DNA of 64,000 bases from Sphingomonas sp. 32-62-10 (lineage in GTDB: Bacteria; Pseudomonadota; Alphaproteobacteria; Sphingomonadales; Sphingomonadaceae): assembly GCA_002280555.1 (NCBI GenBank), contig NCEE01000002.1, positions 1 through 64,000 of the forward strand, given 5' to 3'. The notes beneath the pieces are model-generated. The model ran no database searches. It was not told the DNA's origin and worked only from the letters and a program-made list of their open reading frames with translations. This document shows positions 50,970 to 61,100 of the stretch, piece by piece; within the stretch, counting starts at the first letter, position 1, and every line of letters begins with the position of its first letter. The position numbers and the translations under genes are program-made.

Positions 50970-52427
50970 ATGGCGTTGAACAGCGGCATCCAGATGGGTG
51001 TGGCAATCCTTTTGCTCGCCGCCATTGGTCTTGCGACCTGGCTGAAAGTGCGCCGCGCGCGGCATGATGGGAGCGAAAAGGACGTCTATCTGGCGGGCGG
51101 GGGCCTCAGCTGGGTGTTCGTCGCGGGGTCGATCACGCTCACCAACCTCTCGACCGATCAGCTGGTCGGCATGAACGGCAACCAGATGCTGCTGCTGGCG
51201 TGGTGGGAGATTTCGGGCTTTATCGGACTGCTGATCCTCGCGCTTGTGTTCGTGCCGATTTACTATCGCAACGAATGCACCACGGTGACCGAGCTGCTCG
51301 ATCGCCGCTATCAGGGCGACACGCGCAACGTCCGCACGCTGATTTCGGCGCTGTTCCTGTTCGGCAATATCCTGATCTACCTGCCTGCTGGGCTCTATAG
51401 CGGCGCGCTGTTTCTTGAGTCTCTGTTCGGGGGCGGCATTCCGCTGATCCTGTTTGCCATCATCCTCGCCGTGATCAGCGCTGCCTATACGATGATGGGC
51501 GGGCTTCGCGCGGTTGCGGTAATGGACACCTATTCGGGTTTTGGCGTGCTCGCGATTGCCGTGCTGATCGTCGTGCTGGCGCTGGCGGCGGTGCAATATG
51601 ATCTGTTCGGCGGTGTGCCCGCCGAGCGGACATCGATGATCGGCGGTGCGGATTCGCCGATCCCGTTCCACACATTGTTCACGGGCATGATCTTCATCCA
51701 GATCTTTTACTGGTCGACGAACCAGAACATCACGCAAAAAGCGATGACCGCGCCGACCGTGCGCGAGGCGCAGAAGGGTGTGCTCGCGGCGGCGGCGATC
51801 CGCATCATGATCATCCCGATCATTGTAACGGTGCCGGGCGTCGTTGCGTTCAAACTGATCGGCGATGTCGGGGATAAGGCATACGGCCTGCTGGTGGCGC
51901 AAGTGTTGCCTGGCTGGCTCTCGGGCGCGTTCGCCGCGATGATCGCCGCTGCCGTGATCGCGCATACCAGCGCGGTGTTGAATTCCACCGTCGCGCTCTA
52001 TGCGGTCGATTTCCACAAGCCGTTCATCGGCGCGGTGCGCGATAACTGGCGGTTGAGCAGCATCACTACGGTGATCGTCACCATTTCCTCGATCGCGTTG
52101 GTGCCAATGTACCAGAATGCGCAGAGCATCATCAATTTGCTGCAGCAATTGAACGGGCTGTCATCGATGCCGATCCTGTCGGCATTCATCGTCGGACTGA
52201 TGTTTCGCGGGGTCGGCGCGAGTGCCGCGACGGCTGGCGTGGTGTGGGGCGTGGCGCTCTACGCGCTCTATTCGTTCGGGCTGCAACCGGCGGGGATCGT
52301 GACGATGCATTACATCGATTTTATGGTCGTCACGCTGGTGAGTTCGGTGCTGTTCGCGCTGGCCTATAACCGGGTCGTTCTGGGCCGGACGGCACAGTTC
52401 ATCGGGTGGCGGCGAGCGGCAGCGTGA
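50970..52427 (+). CDS. Sodium:solute symporter (SSS/SGLT-type), likely galactoside uptake
   Basis: The 485-residue protein has about 13 membrane segments and SSS family features: DVYLAGGGLSWVFVAGSITLTNLSTDQ (in two blocks), ECTTVTELLDRRY and YWSTNQNITQKAM, the last close to the vSGLT galactose transporter pattern. The ATG at 50970 follows GGGGGAG. Divergent from the alpha-galactosidase gene and coupled to galT, it is the natural importer of galactose or a galactoside in this set. Confidence 0.9.
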   Translation: MALNSGIQMGVAILLLAAIGLATWLKVRRARHDGSEKDVYLAGGGLSWVFVAGSITLTNLSTDQLVGMNGNQMLLLAWWEISGFIGLLILALVFVPIYYRNECTTVTELLDRRYQGDTRNVRTLISALFLFGNILIYLPAGLYSGALFLESLFGGGIPLILFAIILAVISAAYTMMGGLRAVAVMDTYSGFGVLAIAVLIVVLALAAVQYDLFGGVPAERTSMIGGADSPIPFHTLFTGMIFIQIFYWSTNQNITQKAMTAPTVREAQKGVLAAAAIRIMIIPIIVTVPGVVAFKLIGDVGDKAYGLLVAQVLPGWLSGAFAAMIAAAVIAHTSAVLNSTVALYAVDFHKPFIGAVRDNWRLSSITTVIVTISSIALVPMYQNAQSIINLLQQLNGLSSMPILSAFIVGLMFRGVGASAATAGVVWGVALYALYSFGLQPAGIVTMHYIDFMVVTLVSSVLFALAYNRVVLGRTAQFIGWRRAAA

Positions 52428-53440
52428 CGTCGCCGCCTGAGCAACCTCACCGGCGGCGCAACCCGCTGTCTGGTCGCTGGGTGCTGGTGTCCCCGCACCG
52501 GCTGGCGCGGCCATGGCAGGGGCAGGAGGATGCGGCTGACCCGCCGGCGCCGTTCTATGATCCGGACTGTTACCTGTGCCCCGGCAATGCGCGCGCAGGT
52601 GGGCAGCGGAACCCCGATTATGTCGGCACCTTCGCCTTCGACAATGATTTCGCCGCTGTGCTGCCTGATACGCCTGACAGCGCCAGCGATGACCCGCTGT
52701 TCGCCGCCGCCAGCGCGCGCGGGGTCGCGCGCGTGATCTGCTATTCGCCCGATCATGCGCTGACGATGCCGCAATTGAGCCACGCAGCGGTGCGCGGGAT
52801 CGTCGATTGCTGGGCGGACGAGAGCGCGCGGCTGGGGGCCACCTATCGATCAGTACAGGTCTTCGAGAACAAGGGCGCGATGATGGGCTGCTCCAACCCG
52901 CACCCGCACGGGCAGATATGGGCGACCGATCATGTGCCCGACGAGACAGCGACCGAGAACGTCACCCAGCACGCCTATCTGGCGCAGCACGGCAGCCCGA
53001 TGCTGCTCGATCTCGCTGCGCGAGAAGCAGGTGGCGAACGCGAGGTAGCGAGCAATGCCGATTGGCTGGCGATCGTGCCGTGGTGGGCGAGCTGGCCGTT
53101 CGAAACTTTGATGCTGCCGCGCTTTGCCGTGCAACGGATGCCCGATCTTGCGCCCGCCCAGCGCGATAGCCTGGCTGATATCCTGCGGCGACTGACCGCG
53201 CGCTACGACAATGTCTTCGCCACGCGCTTTCCCTATTCGATGGGCTGGCATGGCGCGCCATTTGGCGATGCGGAGGTCGCCCATTGGCAGCTTCACGCGC
53301 ATTTCTATCCGCCACTGCTGCGCTCCGCGAGCGTCCGCAAGTTCATGGTCGGCTATGAAATGATGGCCGAACCGCAGCGCGACCTGACCCCCGAAGCCGC
53401 CGCTGCGATGCTGCGCGCGGTTTCGGACGTGCTGGCATGA
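52424..53440 (+). CDS. galT: Galactose-1-phosphate uridylyltransferase
   Basis: The 338-residue HIT-superfamily enzyme has the catalytic SNPHPHGQIW (His160, His162), the zinc-site CYLCPGN and HFYPPLLRSASVRKFMVGYE (in blocks). It swaps UMP between UDP-glucose and galactose-1-phosphate in the Leloir pathway. I choose the GTG at 52424 because it overlaps the symporter stop as GTGA, the coupling used by other genes here; a GTG at 52406 is an alternative. Its stop overlaps the galK start by four bases. Confidence 0.92.
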   Translation: MTSPPEQPHRRRNPLSGRWVLVSPHRLARPWQGQEDAADPPAPFYDPDCYLCPGNARAGGQRNPDYVGTFAFDNDFAAVLPDTPDSASDDPLFAAASARGVARVICYSPDHALTMPQLSHAAVRGIVDCWADESARLGATYRSVQVFENKGAMMGCSNPHPHGQIWATDHVPDETATENVTQHAYLAQHGSPMLLDLAAREAGGEREVASNADWLAIVPWWASWPFETLMLPRFAVQRMPDLAPAQRDSLADILRRLTARYDNVFATRFPYSMGWHGAPFGDAEVAHWQLHAHFYPPLLRSASVRKFMVGYEMMAEPQRDLTPEAAAAMLRAVSDVLA

Positions 53441-54579
53441 CGGGGCCGGTTGAGCGCGCGACCGCCGCCTATCAGGCGGCTTATGGCGAGGCGCCTGCGC
53501 GCATCGCCTACACCCCCGGCCGGGTGAACCTGATCGGCGAGCATACCGATTATAATGACGGCTTCGTGCTCCCTTGCGCGATCGACCGAGGCACGGCGGT
53601 AGCGATCGGGGAAGCGGCGGACGGGATGATCGCCGTCACCAGCGCCGATTATGACGAGACGGACCGCTTCGATCCCGCCGCACCATTCGAGCCTGCCCCC
53701 GGTTGGCGGACGCATATCCGCGCTGTTTCGGCGGTGTTCAGAGCGCGAGGCATGGCCATCGGGGGGGCACGGATCGCGATTGCGGGCGATGTGCCGCAGG
53801 GGGCCGGGCTGTCATCGTCCGCATCGCTTGGCGTCGCTCTGGCAGCGGCGTTTGATCGCGAACAGCGGCTCGACCCAACCGCACTCGCGCTGATCGCGCA
53901 GGCGGCGGAGAATGACTTCGTCGGCTGCGCCTGCGGCAACATGGACCAATTGATCGCCGCGCATGGCCAGGCAGGTGCAGCGCTACTGATCGATTGCCGC
54001 TCGCTCGCCACCCGTCCGGTGCCGCTGCCCGAGGATATGGCGGTTCTGATCGTGCATTCGGGGATCACGCGCGGTCTGGTCGATAGCGCGTACAACGAAC
54101 GCCGCGCCGCGTGCGAAGCAGTGGCCGCGCATCTCGGCGTCGCGGCGCTGCGCGATATCGATCTGGCGATACTCGAAGCCGCTAAGACAGCCCTTGATCC
54201 GGTCGCCTATCGTCGCGCGCGGCATGTGGTGACCGAGAATGCCAGAACGCTCGTCATGGCGAATGCGATGCCAGCCAGCGACTGGGCGACAATCGGCAGG
54301 CTGATGGCCGACTCCCATGCATCGATGCGCGATGATTTCGAGATTACGACGCCGGAAATCGATGCGCTGGTCGCAAGACTTGCCGCAGCGACTAGCGGCC
54401 TTGGCGGTGCGCGGATGACCGGCGGCGGCTTTGGCGGCTGCGTTGTCGCGCTGGCGCGGCGAGACCGGATAGCGCCGCTTCAAGCAGCAGCGCTCGACCA
54501 TTTTTCCGCTGTTGGCCGCACACCCGGCCTGATTCACGCCTGCCGTCCGAGTGCAGGGCTCAAGGTCATCGGCGCCTAG
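53437..54579 (+). CDS. galK: Galactokinase
   Basis: The 380-residue GHMP kinase begins with the galactokinase signature TPGRVNLIGEHTDYNDGFVLP. The ATP-binding PQGAGLSSSASLGVAL follows, and the C-terminal MTGGGFGGCVVAL closes the site. It phosphorylates galactose released by the two galactosidases. ATGA overlap with galT. No galE or mutarotase gene is in the window, so these must lie elsewhere. Confidence 0.93.
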   Translation: MTGPVERATAAYQAAYGEAPARIAYTPGRVNLIGEHTDYNDGFVLPCAIDRGTAVAIGEAADGMIAVTSADYDETDRFDPAAPFEPAPGWRTHIRAVSAVFRARGMAIGGARIAIAGDVPQGAGLSSSASLGVALAAAFDREQRLDPTALALIAQAAENDFVGCACGNMDQLIAAHGQAGAALLIDCRSLATRPVPLPEDMAVLIVHSGITRGLVDSAYNERRAACEAVAAHLGVAALRDIDLAILEAAKTALDPVAYRRARHVVTENARTLVMANAMPASDWATIGRLMADSHASMRDDFEITTPEIDALVARLAAATSGLGGARMTGGGFGGCVVALARRDRIAPLQAAALDHFSAVGRTPGLIHACRPSAGLKVIGA

Positions 54580-54664
54580 CCCAAAACTTGTCGCCTGAAC
54601 GGCATTTCCCTATCGTTCGGCCGGTGATCCATCCCCTTCCCTTTTGGCCAGGTGCGCGTCGGCA

Positions 54665-55489
54665 ATGATCGCCCCCGGTGCTGCCTATCTCGCCATTCGG
54701 CTAGGATGTTTCGCCGGCGTGCTGGTGCTGATGGCCACGCTCGAGCGATTGCGACCGCGTCGGACCCAAATCCTCGCGCGAGTCCAGCGCTGGCCGGGGA
54801 ATCTGGCGCTGATCGTCATCGACAGTATCGCTGCGCGGCTGGTGCTGGCGGCAGCGGCGATCGGAGTGGCGGCGCTGTCGCAGGCGCAAGGCTGGGGGTT
54901 GCTGGAGTTGGTGGCGCTGCCGGGCTGGGTCGAAATTGTGCTGGCGATCATGTTGCTCGATCTGGTGATTTATGGCCAGCATGTCGCTTTTCATTCGGTG
55001 CCATGGCTTTGGCGGGTCCACCGGATGCACCATAGCGACCCCGAGATCGACGTGACGACGGCGCTGCGCTTTCACCCGGTGGAGATCATCCTGTCCTTGG
55101 CAATAAAGGGGGTGGCGATTGCGGCGATCGGCGCATCGCCGCTGGCAGTGCTGATCTTCGAAATCGTGCTGAACGCAACCGCCATGTTCAACCACAGCAA
55201 TATCGCCCTGCCGCTATGGCTCGATGCATTGCTGCGGCGGGTGCTGGTGACGCCCGATATGCACCGAGTGCATCATTCGGTGGAGCGCGCCGAGACCAAC
55301 AGCAATTTCGGATTCAACCTGCCCTGGTGGGATTGGCTTTTCGGCACCTATCGCGCGCAACCCGCGGCGGGACATAACGGCATGACCATCGGGCTGGAAG
55401 AATTTCGCGGGGTGCGCGATCAACGGATCGACCAATTGCTCGTTCAACCGTTAAGGGGAACCAGCATCAAAGGAGCAGATCATGGATGA
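54665..55489 (+). CDS. Fatty acid hydroxylase / sterol desaturase family membrane enzyme
   Basis: The 274-residue protein has four or five membrane segments and the three histidine clusters of the di-iron family: HVAFH, HRMHHSD and HRVHHS. Members hydroxylate or desaturate lipids. Sphingomonads use relatives in sphingolipid and carotenoid metabolism, so a link to membrane lipids is plausible. I start at 54665 (MIAPGAAYLAIR); a TTG seven codons earlier is in frame. It follows galK by 85 bases, and its last 8 bases overlap the next gene. Confidence 0.83.
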   Translation: MIAPGAAYLAIRLGCFAGVLVLMATLERLRPRRTQILARVQRWPGNLALIVIDSIAARLVLAAAAIGVAALSQAQGWGLLELVALPGWVEIVLAIMLLDLVIYGQHVAFHSVPWLWRVHRMHHSDPEIDVTTALRFHPVEIILSLAIKGVAIAAIGASPLAVLIFEIVLNATAMFNHSNIALPLWLDALLRRVLVTPDMHRVHHSVERAETNSNFGFNLPWWDWLFGTYRAQPAAGHNGMTIGLEEFRGVRDQRIDQLLVQPLRGTSIKGADHG

Positions 55490-56288
55490 AGCCCTCTCCC
55501 CCTCCTCGGCCAGCGCGGCACCTAGCGGCAAAGCAGATGGACTTGCACGCCTGGCGTTGGGGTTGAGCGCAGGCGGGTTCGCCACCGCCATCGTTGGCGC
55601 GGCGGGCACGGGATCGGGCAGTTTCAGCTTCAAGATCGGCTTACTGCTCCTCGTCATCGGCTTTTTGATGAGCGCGGTGGGCGGTCTGATCGCCATCATC
55701 GCGTTCGTTCTCGGGTGGCGCAAGGGTGCCGCAAACGGGCGGACCGTGGCGATCGCGTTGGCGATTTCCCTGCTGTTCGGCGGCTATTTCGCCATGCAGT
55801 TGTCTGCCGCCACATCGGTGCCGCCGATTCACGACGTCTCGACCGATCTGGCGGATGTACCTCAGTTTACAACCCTGCCGGTACGTCAAGATAACTTCTC
55901 AAACGTGCCCGGCGAGGGCGATGCGGCCTATGCGGGGATGGACCCGGTGAACCGCTGGAAGGCGATTCATGCTAAGGGCTATAGCGATATCGCCACACTC
56001 CATCTGCCGCTCGACACCGCCAAGGCAATGGACCGCGCGACCCGGCTGGTGCAGCAGCGCGGCTGGGCGATCGCCAAGGTCGATGCCGCCAGCGGCACGA
56101 TCGAGGCGACCGATACCTCGCTTTTCTTCCGCTTCAAGGATGACGTGGTCGTCCGCGTGCGGCCCGATCGTTCCGCCGCCGGCGGCGCGATTGTCGACAT
56201 GCGCTCGATCAGCCGGGTGGGTGAGAGCGATATCGGGGTGAACGCCAAGCGCATCCGCGCCTTTCTGGCCGATATGAAGAAGGAGTAG
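55482..56288 (+). CDS. DUF1499 membrane protein
   Basis: The 268-residue protein has three hydrophobic segments (about residues 24-45, 52-80 and 88-107). The remaining C-terminal domain starts PPIHDVSTDLADVPQF and contains LHLPLDTAKAMDRATRLVQQRGW and VDMRSISRVGESDIGVNAKRI (as blocks), the pattern of DUF1499. Function unknown. It overlaps the hydroxylase gene by 8 bases, so the two are co-translated and may act on the same lipid process. It converges on the phosphatidyltransferase gene with a 1-base gap. Confidence 0.8.
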   Translation: MDEALSPSSASAAPSGKADGLARLALGLSAGGFATAIVGAAGTGSGSFSFKIGLLLLVIGFLMSAVGGLIAIIAFVLGWRKGAANGRTVAIALAISLLFGGYFAMQLSAATSVPPIHDVSTDLADVPQFTTLPVRQDNFSNVPGEGDAAYAGMDPVNRWKAIHAKGYSDIATLHLPLDTAKAMDRATRLVQQRGWAIAKVDAASGTIEATDTSLFFRFKDDVVVRVRPDRSAAGGAIVDMRSISRVGESDIGVNAKRIRAFLADMKKE

Positions 56289-56289
56289 C

Positions 56290-56901
56290 TTAGCCGCGCA
56301 TCCGCAACACCTGCCGCGCGGCTAAGGTCCGCTGCACCACGGTCAACAGGCACATCGCCGAAAAAATACTCGCCAACAGCGGAAAGGCGCTGGGCCACAG
56401 GCACATGGCGAGAAAAAACGCGATTGTTTCGCCCCCTTCGGCGACGCCGGTGTTGTAGAAGAAGCTTTTCTCGCCATGCGCTGTCGTCTCAAGCCCGCGC
56501 TGTGCGGCGAGCACGGCAAAGGCGAGGAAGCTGATGCCGGTTACGGTAAAACACGCGACCAATATCAGCGCGAAGGGCAGGTTCACCGGATCGGCCAGCC
56601 CAAATCCCACGGGGACGGCGGCGTAAAAGGCAAAATCGCAGACGATGTCGAGATAGCCGCCGAAATCGGTCTTGGCGGTGGCGCGCGCCACGGCCCCGTC
56701 CAGTCCATCGAGCAACCGGCTGGCGATCACCAGCAACAGCCCCGTCCAGAATTGTTGCCCCGCAATCGCCACCGCCCCGCTTATCCCGATCGCGGCCCCG
56801 GCGAGCGTCACCTGATTGGCGGTAATCCCAGCCCGCGCCATCCCCCGCCCCACCGCGTTAAGCGGCGGATCGATCAACGGGCGAAGGCGGGCATCGAACA
56901 T
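56290..56901 (-). CDS. CDP-alcohol phosphatidyltransferase family protein
   Basis: The 203-residue membrane protein has the metal and substrate motif DGLDGAVAR...DFGGYLDIVCD, with aspartates at 65, 68, 85 and 89. It transfers a phosphatidyl group (or a related CDP-linked group) to an alcohol in phospholipid synthesis. About six membrane segments. The acceptor alcohol cannot be read from sequence. It lies 4 bases after the nucleoside transporter stop on the same strand. Confidence 0.87.
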   Translation of the reverse strand: MFDARLRPLIDPPLNAVGRGMARAGITANQVTLAGAAIGISGAVAIAGQQFWTGLLLVIASRLLDGLDGAVARATAKTDFGGYLDIVCDFAFYAAVPVGFGLADPVNLPFALILVACFTVTGISFLAFAVLAAQRGLETTAHGEKSFFYNTGVAEGGETIAFFLAMCLWPSAFPLLASIFSAMCLLTVVQRTLAARQVLRMRG

Positions 56902-56905
56902 TGCG

Positions 56906-58174
56906 TCAGACGAACGTGACCAGGCCGATCACGGCCCCGGTCATCGCCGATGCGGCATTGCCCGCAATCCAGGATTTGAACCCAAGCGCTGACACTTCCG
57001 CTCGCCGCCCCGGGCACAAGGTGCCGATCGTCGATACCAGCAAGCCAATGCTGGCCAGATTGGCAACGCCGCAAAGTGCATAGGTCATGATCACCTTGCT
57101 GCGCGGATCGAAGGTATTGGGCGGCAGTGCGGCGAGATCGAGATAGGCGACATATTCGTTCAGGATCGTCTTGGTGCCCATCAACCCGCCGGCCGCGCCT
57201 GCTTGGTCCCAGGGAATGCCCAGCGTCCACATCAGCGGCGCGAACAGCCAGCCAAAGGTCCGCCGCAGCGTGACCGGCGCACCATCCACCAGCGGGATCA
57301 CGCTCAGCATCTGATCGACCAGCGATACCAGCGCGAACACTACGATAATCACCGCGATCACCGCCAGAAACAGCTGGAGCCCCTCCATCGTGCCGCGGAT
57401 GATGGCATCGATGCTGCTGTCGTAATGGAGTTCGGGCTCGTCCGACGTTCTGGGCGTTTCGTCCCCGCCCGGCACCATCATCCGGGCGATCAAAAGGGCA
57501 GCGGGCAGCGCAATCAACGATGCAGCGATCATGTGGCTGGCGGCGTTGGGGACCGATTTGGACAGCGTCTGCGCATAGAGGATCAGGATCGCGCCCGAGA
57601 TCGTCGCCATCGTCAGCACCATGATGGCGAACAATTCGGAACGGGTCATCCGCTCAAACTGGCCGCGCAGCACTAGCGGCGCTTCGACCACACCAAGAAA
57701 GATGTTCGCGCCCGCCCCGAAGCCGACAACACCGCTGACGCCCAATGTGCGCTGCAATGCCCAGGACAGGCCTTTCACGATCAGGCTCAATATCCGCCAG
57801 TGCCACAGCAACGCCGAAAGTGCCGAAAACACGATCACCAACGGCAAGATCTGAAAGGCGATAACCACCGGTGGTGCCGCGCCGGGGGCCAGCGCGAACG
57901 GCAAGGGTGCGCCACCAAGATAGCCGAACATATAGCTCGATCCGACTTTGGTGGCGGTCTCGACCGCTGTCACGGCGTTATTGACGAGGCCGATCGCATC
58001 CCAGATCACCGGAACGCGCACCACCACAACGGCGATACCGATCTGCATCGCCAGCGCGCCCGCGATCCAGCGCCAGCCGGGCACCGCGCGGCGATCCTCT
58101 GACAATGCCCAGGCGAGCCCCAGCAACAGGGCGATCCCGATCAGCCCCTGAAAATGCGCCAGCCCGTCAATCAC
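56906..58174 (-). CDS. Concentrative nucleoside transporter (CNT/NupC family)
   Basis: The 422-residue membrane protein has the CNT pattern: LGLAWALSEDRR, SALLWHWRILSLIVKGLSWALQRTLG (two blocks), GFGAGANIFLGVVEAPLVL, TMATISGAIL and GTKTILNEYVAYLDL. It moves nucleosides with protons or sodium across the inner membrane. It lies 12 bases after the TonB receptor gene at 58187, so the two may be co-transcribed; a receptor-plus-CNT pair would import nucleosides or nucleotides from outside. Confidence 0.9.
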   Translation of the reverse strand: MIDGLAHFQGLIGIALLLGLAWALSEDRRAVPGWRWIAGALAMQIGIAVVVVRVPVIWDAIGLVNNAVTAVETATKVGSSYMFGYLGGAPLPFALAPGAAPPVVIAFQILPLVIVFSALSALLWHWRILSLIVKGLSWALQRTLGVSGVVGFGAGANIFLGVVEAPLVLRGQFERMTRSELFAIMVLTMATISGAILILYAQTLSKSVPNAASHMIAASLIALPAALLIARMMVPGGDETPRTSDEPELHYDSSIDAIIRGTMEGLQLFLAVIAVIIVVFALVSLVDQMLSVIPLVDGAPVTLRRTFGWLFAPLMWTLGIPWDQAGAAGGLMGTKTILNEYVAYLDLAALPPNTFDPRSKVIMTYALCGVANLASIGLLVSTIGTLCPGRRAEVSALGFKSWIAGNAASAMTGAVIGLVTFV

Positions 58175-58186
58175 ACGCTAATCCGA

Positions 58187-61100
58187 TCAGAACTTCCATG
58201 AGGCGCCAAACTGGAACTGGCGCGGCGGGCCGGCATTGCGCTGCACGAACGGTGCCCCGCCGCCGAACTGTACCTGATTGGAGGTGCTTGCCGCATTGGC
58301 AAAGCCCGACAGGTTGTTGGCGTTGAACAGGTTGAACACATCCGCGCTGAATTCGATCGCACCGATCGGCAGCCCCAAAGCATAACGCACGCCGAGATCG
58401 ACCTGAGTCGACCAGGGCAGCCGCCCGGTATTGCGCCCGACGCCCGGGAAGCGATCCGAGTTACCGACAAAGGCTTCGCCGAAAGACTGGCCATCGCCGT
58501 TCAGGTCCTGCGTCCCGAAGATGCTGGCATCCGGAATGAAGTTGATCGGCTGGCCCGACTGGAACAGCCCCGCCGCCGTCAACGTCAGCCCCTTGGCCGG
58601 GAATAGCGACCCAACGGCAGAGATCACGTGCCGCCGGTCATTCGCCGAGGCCCCGAAGTCAGCCGCAAAGTTGTTCGAGTTGGACGCGCGAAAGTTCAGA
58701 TCGTCGGTATCGTTACGAAGCCGCGACAGTGTGTAGGACAGCCGGAACGCATAGATATCGTCGCCCGGCAGCTTGTTGAGCTGGACGTTCAGCGCCGTAT
58801 AGGTCGATCGACCGGCGGTTTCGGAAACCGTGATCTGCCGCCCGCCACCGGGCACCAGTGCCACCGGCCGGGTCGCGTCTGCCGCTGCCTGGGTCCGCAC
58901 GAGCCCCAGCTGCGATGCTCGCGTGATTCGCGATGCATTGTCCGGCAAGGCGCGCAGCATCGCGATGTTCGCTGCCGTCAGATTGGCGAGGTTGGGGGTG
59001 AACGGTGCTGGCGCGTTCAAGTCGCGCAGCCGCAGCAGATTGTACGACCGGTTGTAGATCAGATCGACCGCGATCGAGAAGCTGCTGCTCGCCTGATATT
59101 GATAGCCTCCGCTGAATTGCAAGCTGTACGGGTTGTCATAGCCGTTCGGATTCAGGATGCGGACCTCGTTAATCGTCGCGGTGTTGCGGAGCGCCTGGAC
59201 GGCGGCAGCCGATGGGCACGCACTGACGGTGGCGCACACCGGCGAAACGGTGAGGTTGCCGTCAAATGTCAACGGCGCCAGCGATACCCCCGCCGGGATG
59301 ATGCCGCGCGCCTGCAACTGCCCCAGCTGCCCGAGCAATGCTGCCGACGTGGTGTTGCGCTGCAGCGCGTCCGAAATCACCGTGTAGGGGATCTTGCCGT
59401 AGAACAGGCCCGCGCCGAACCGGATCGCCGATCGCGCATTGGGTTTGTAGTTCAGCGACAGGCGGGGCGCGATATTGTCAGCGTCGCCGCCGCCGCCGCC
59501 CTGCTCGGTCAGCGAATCATAATCCCAGCGCACGCCGAGCGTTGCCGTCAGCTTCTGGCCGATCTGCCATTCATCTTCGACATAGAGCGCCCCAAGCGTC
59601 TGCCCGGTACCGAAGCTTTGCGGGCGCAGCTCGACCGAGTAATCGAGGACACGCGGGTTCAGGCTAAGCACATCGGCAGCGCCGAGCGTCGTGCCGAGAT
59701 TGCGGGCACGCAGCGCTGTGATCTGCGCTGGGGTCAGCTCTACCGTGAAATTGCCATCGACATTGCCGCCGCCCAGCAAGGCAAAATCGGAATGGATCAA
59801 ATCGCCACCCACTGAAACGCGGTGATCGCCAAAGCGCCGCTGGAGCTTCTGGCGGGTCTGCCACGTCTCCTCCAGATCATCGAAGACAAACCCGGGATGC
59901 CCGACGACGCCCACCGTCAGCCCGGTCTGATCACGGATCGCCACCTGCGGGCTGGGTCCATTCTTCGCGGTGCCATAATTCCAGCGAAAACGGCTGTACT
60001 GGAGTGCGCCTTCATAGGTCCATACGTCGCCTGAATAAGTGGTCGACAGCGCTACCAGCGTCGATTTGCGATCCTGGGTCGACCCTGCCGAAGGAAAGCC
60101 GACATTGCCGCCGCCCAGCCCGCCGCCGGGCCGGTCGATCGAGATATCACCAAAATTGCCACGCAGCGCGACGCTCCAGTCGTCAGTCAGCCGATGATCG
60201 AGCCGGAACGAGCCGAGGTAGAACTGGTTGGTGCCGGTGATGTTACCCACCGCGCCCAGCACCGGCGCGTCGATGACGTTGGTGTTGATGTCGCGGGTGT
60301 ATTCGAGATTGGCGGCGAAGAAGGTCTTGTCCTTCACCAGCGCACCGCTGATCGATCCGCCTCCCTGGTACCGCTCAAAGCTCTCGCCCACCGGATTGCC
60401 GCTCAGGTCGCGGCGCGGAAAGGGTGATGACGCATCGATCGGGCGACCGGGCCGGATCAGCGTATAGGCTTCGCCGTGCAGGTCGTTGGTGCCCGACGGG
60501 GTGGTATAATTGACGATGCCGTTGGCAGTGCGCCCGAACGCGACCGAATAATTGTTGGTCAGCACCGTCACTTCGCGGGTAAAGCCCAACGGCACCGTGA
60601 ACTTCAGCCCGCCCAGGAAATTCTCGTTATTGTCGAGCCCGTCGATCAGATAGTTGGTGAACAGGCCATTCGCGCCGTTGATCGACACCACCGGCGCTTC
60701 GGGGAAGAACCCGGTGGAAGGAACCACGTTCGGCAACCGGATCAGCGCGGTCACCACATCGCGCGCCTCGATTGGCAAAGCGCGGAGCGTTTCAGCGGGC
60801 AACGATGCAGAAATCTCGGCGTTGACCGTATTGATTCCCGTCACGGTGCGGCGACCGGTAACAACCAGATCCTTGCTGGCCGCGCCGCCGACCGCCAGCG
60901 TGATCCCGCGGACGAAATCGGTGCGCAGTACGACGCCGTCGGTGGCTTGCGCTTCATAATCGCTGCCCGCGGCGACCGCGATCCGGTACCGCCCGCCTGT
61001 CGTGAGCCCGTCGATCCGAACCTGACCATTTTCATCGGTTGTCAGCACGCGGGACAGGCCGACATCGGGGTTCTCGATCGTCACCTGGGCCGAGCTGACC

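Noticed and set aside
50445..52148. Open frame of 567 codons on the minus strand
   Set aside because: Antisense to the symporter gene; low-complexity product rich in charged residues and no start context.
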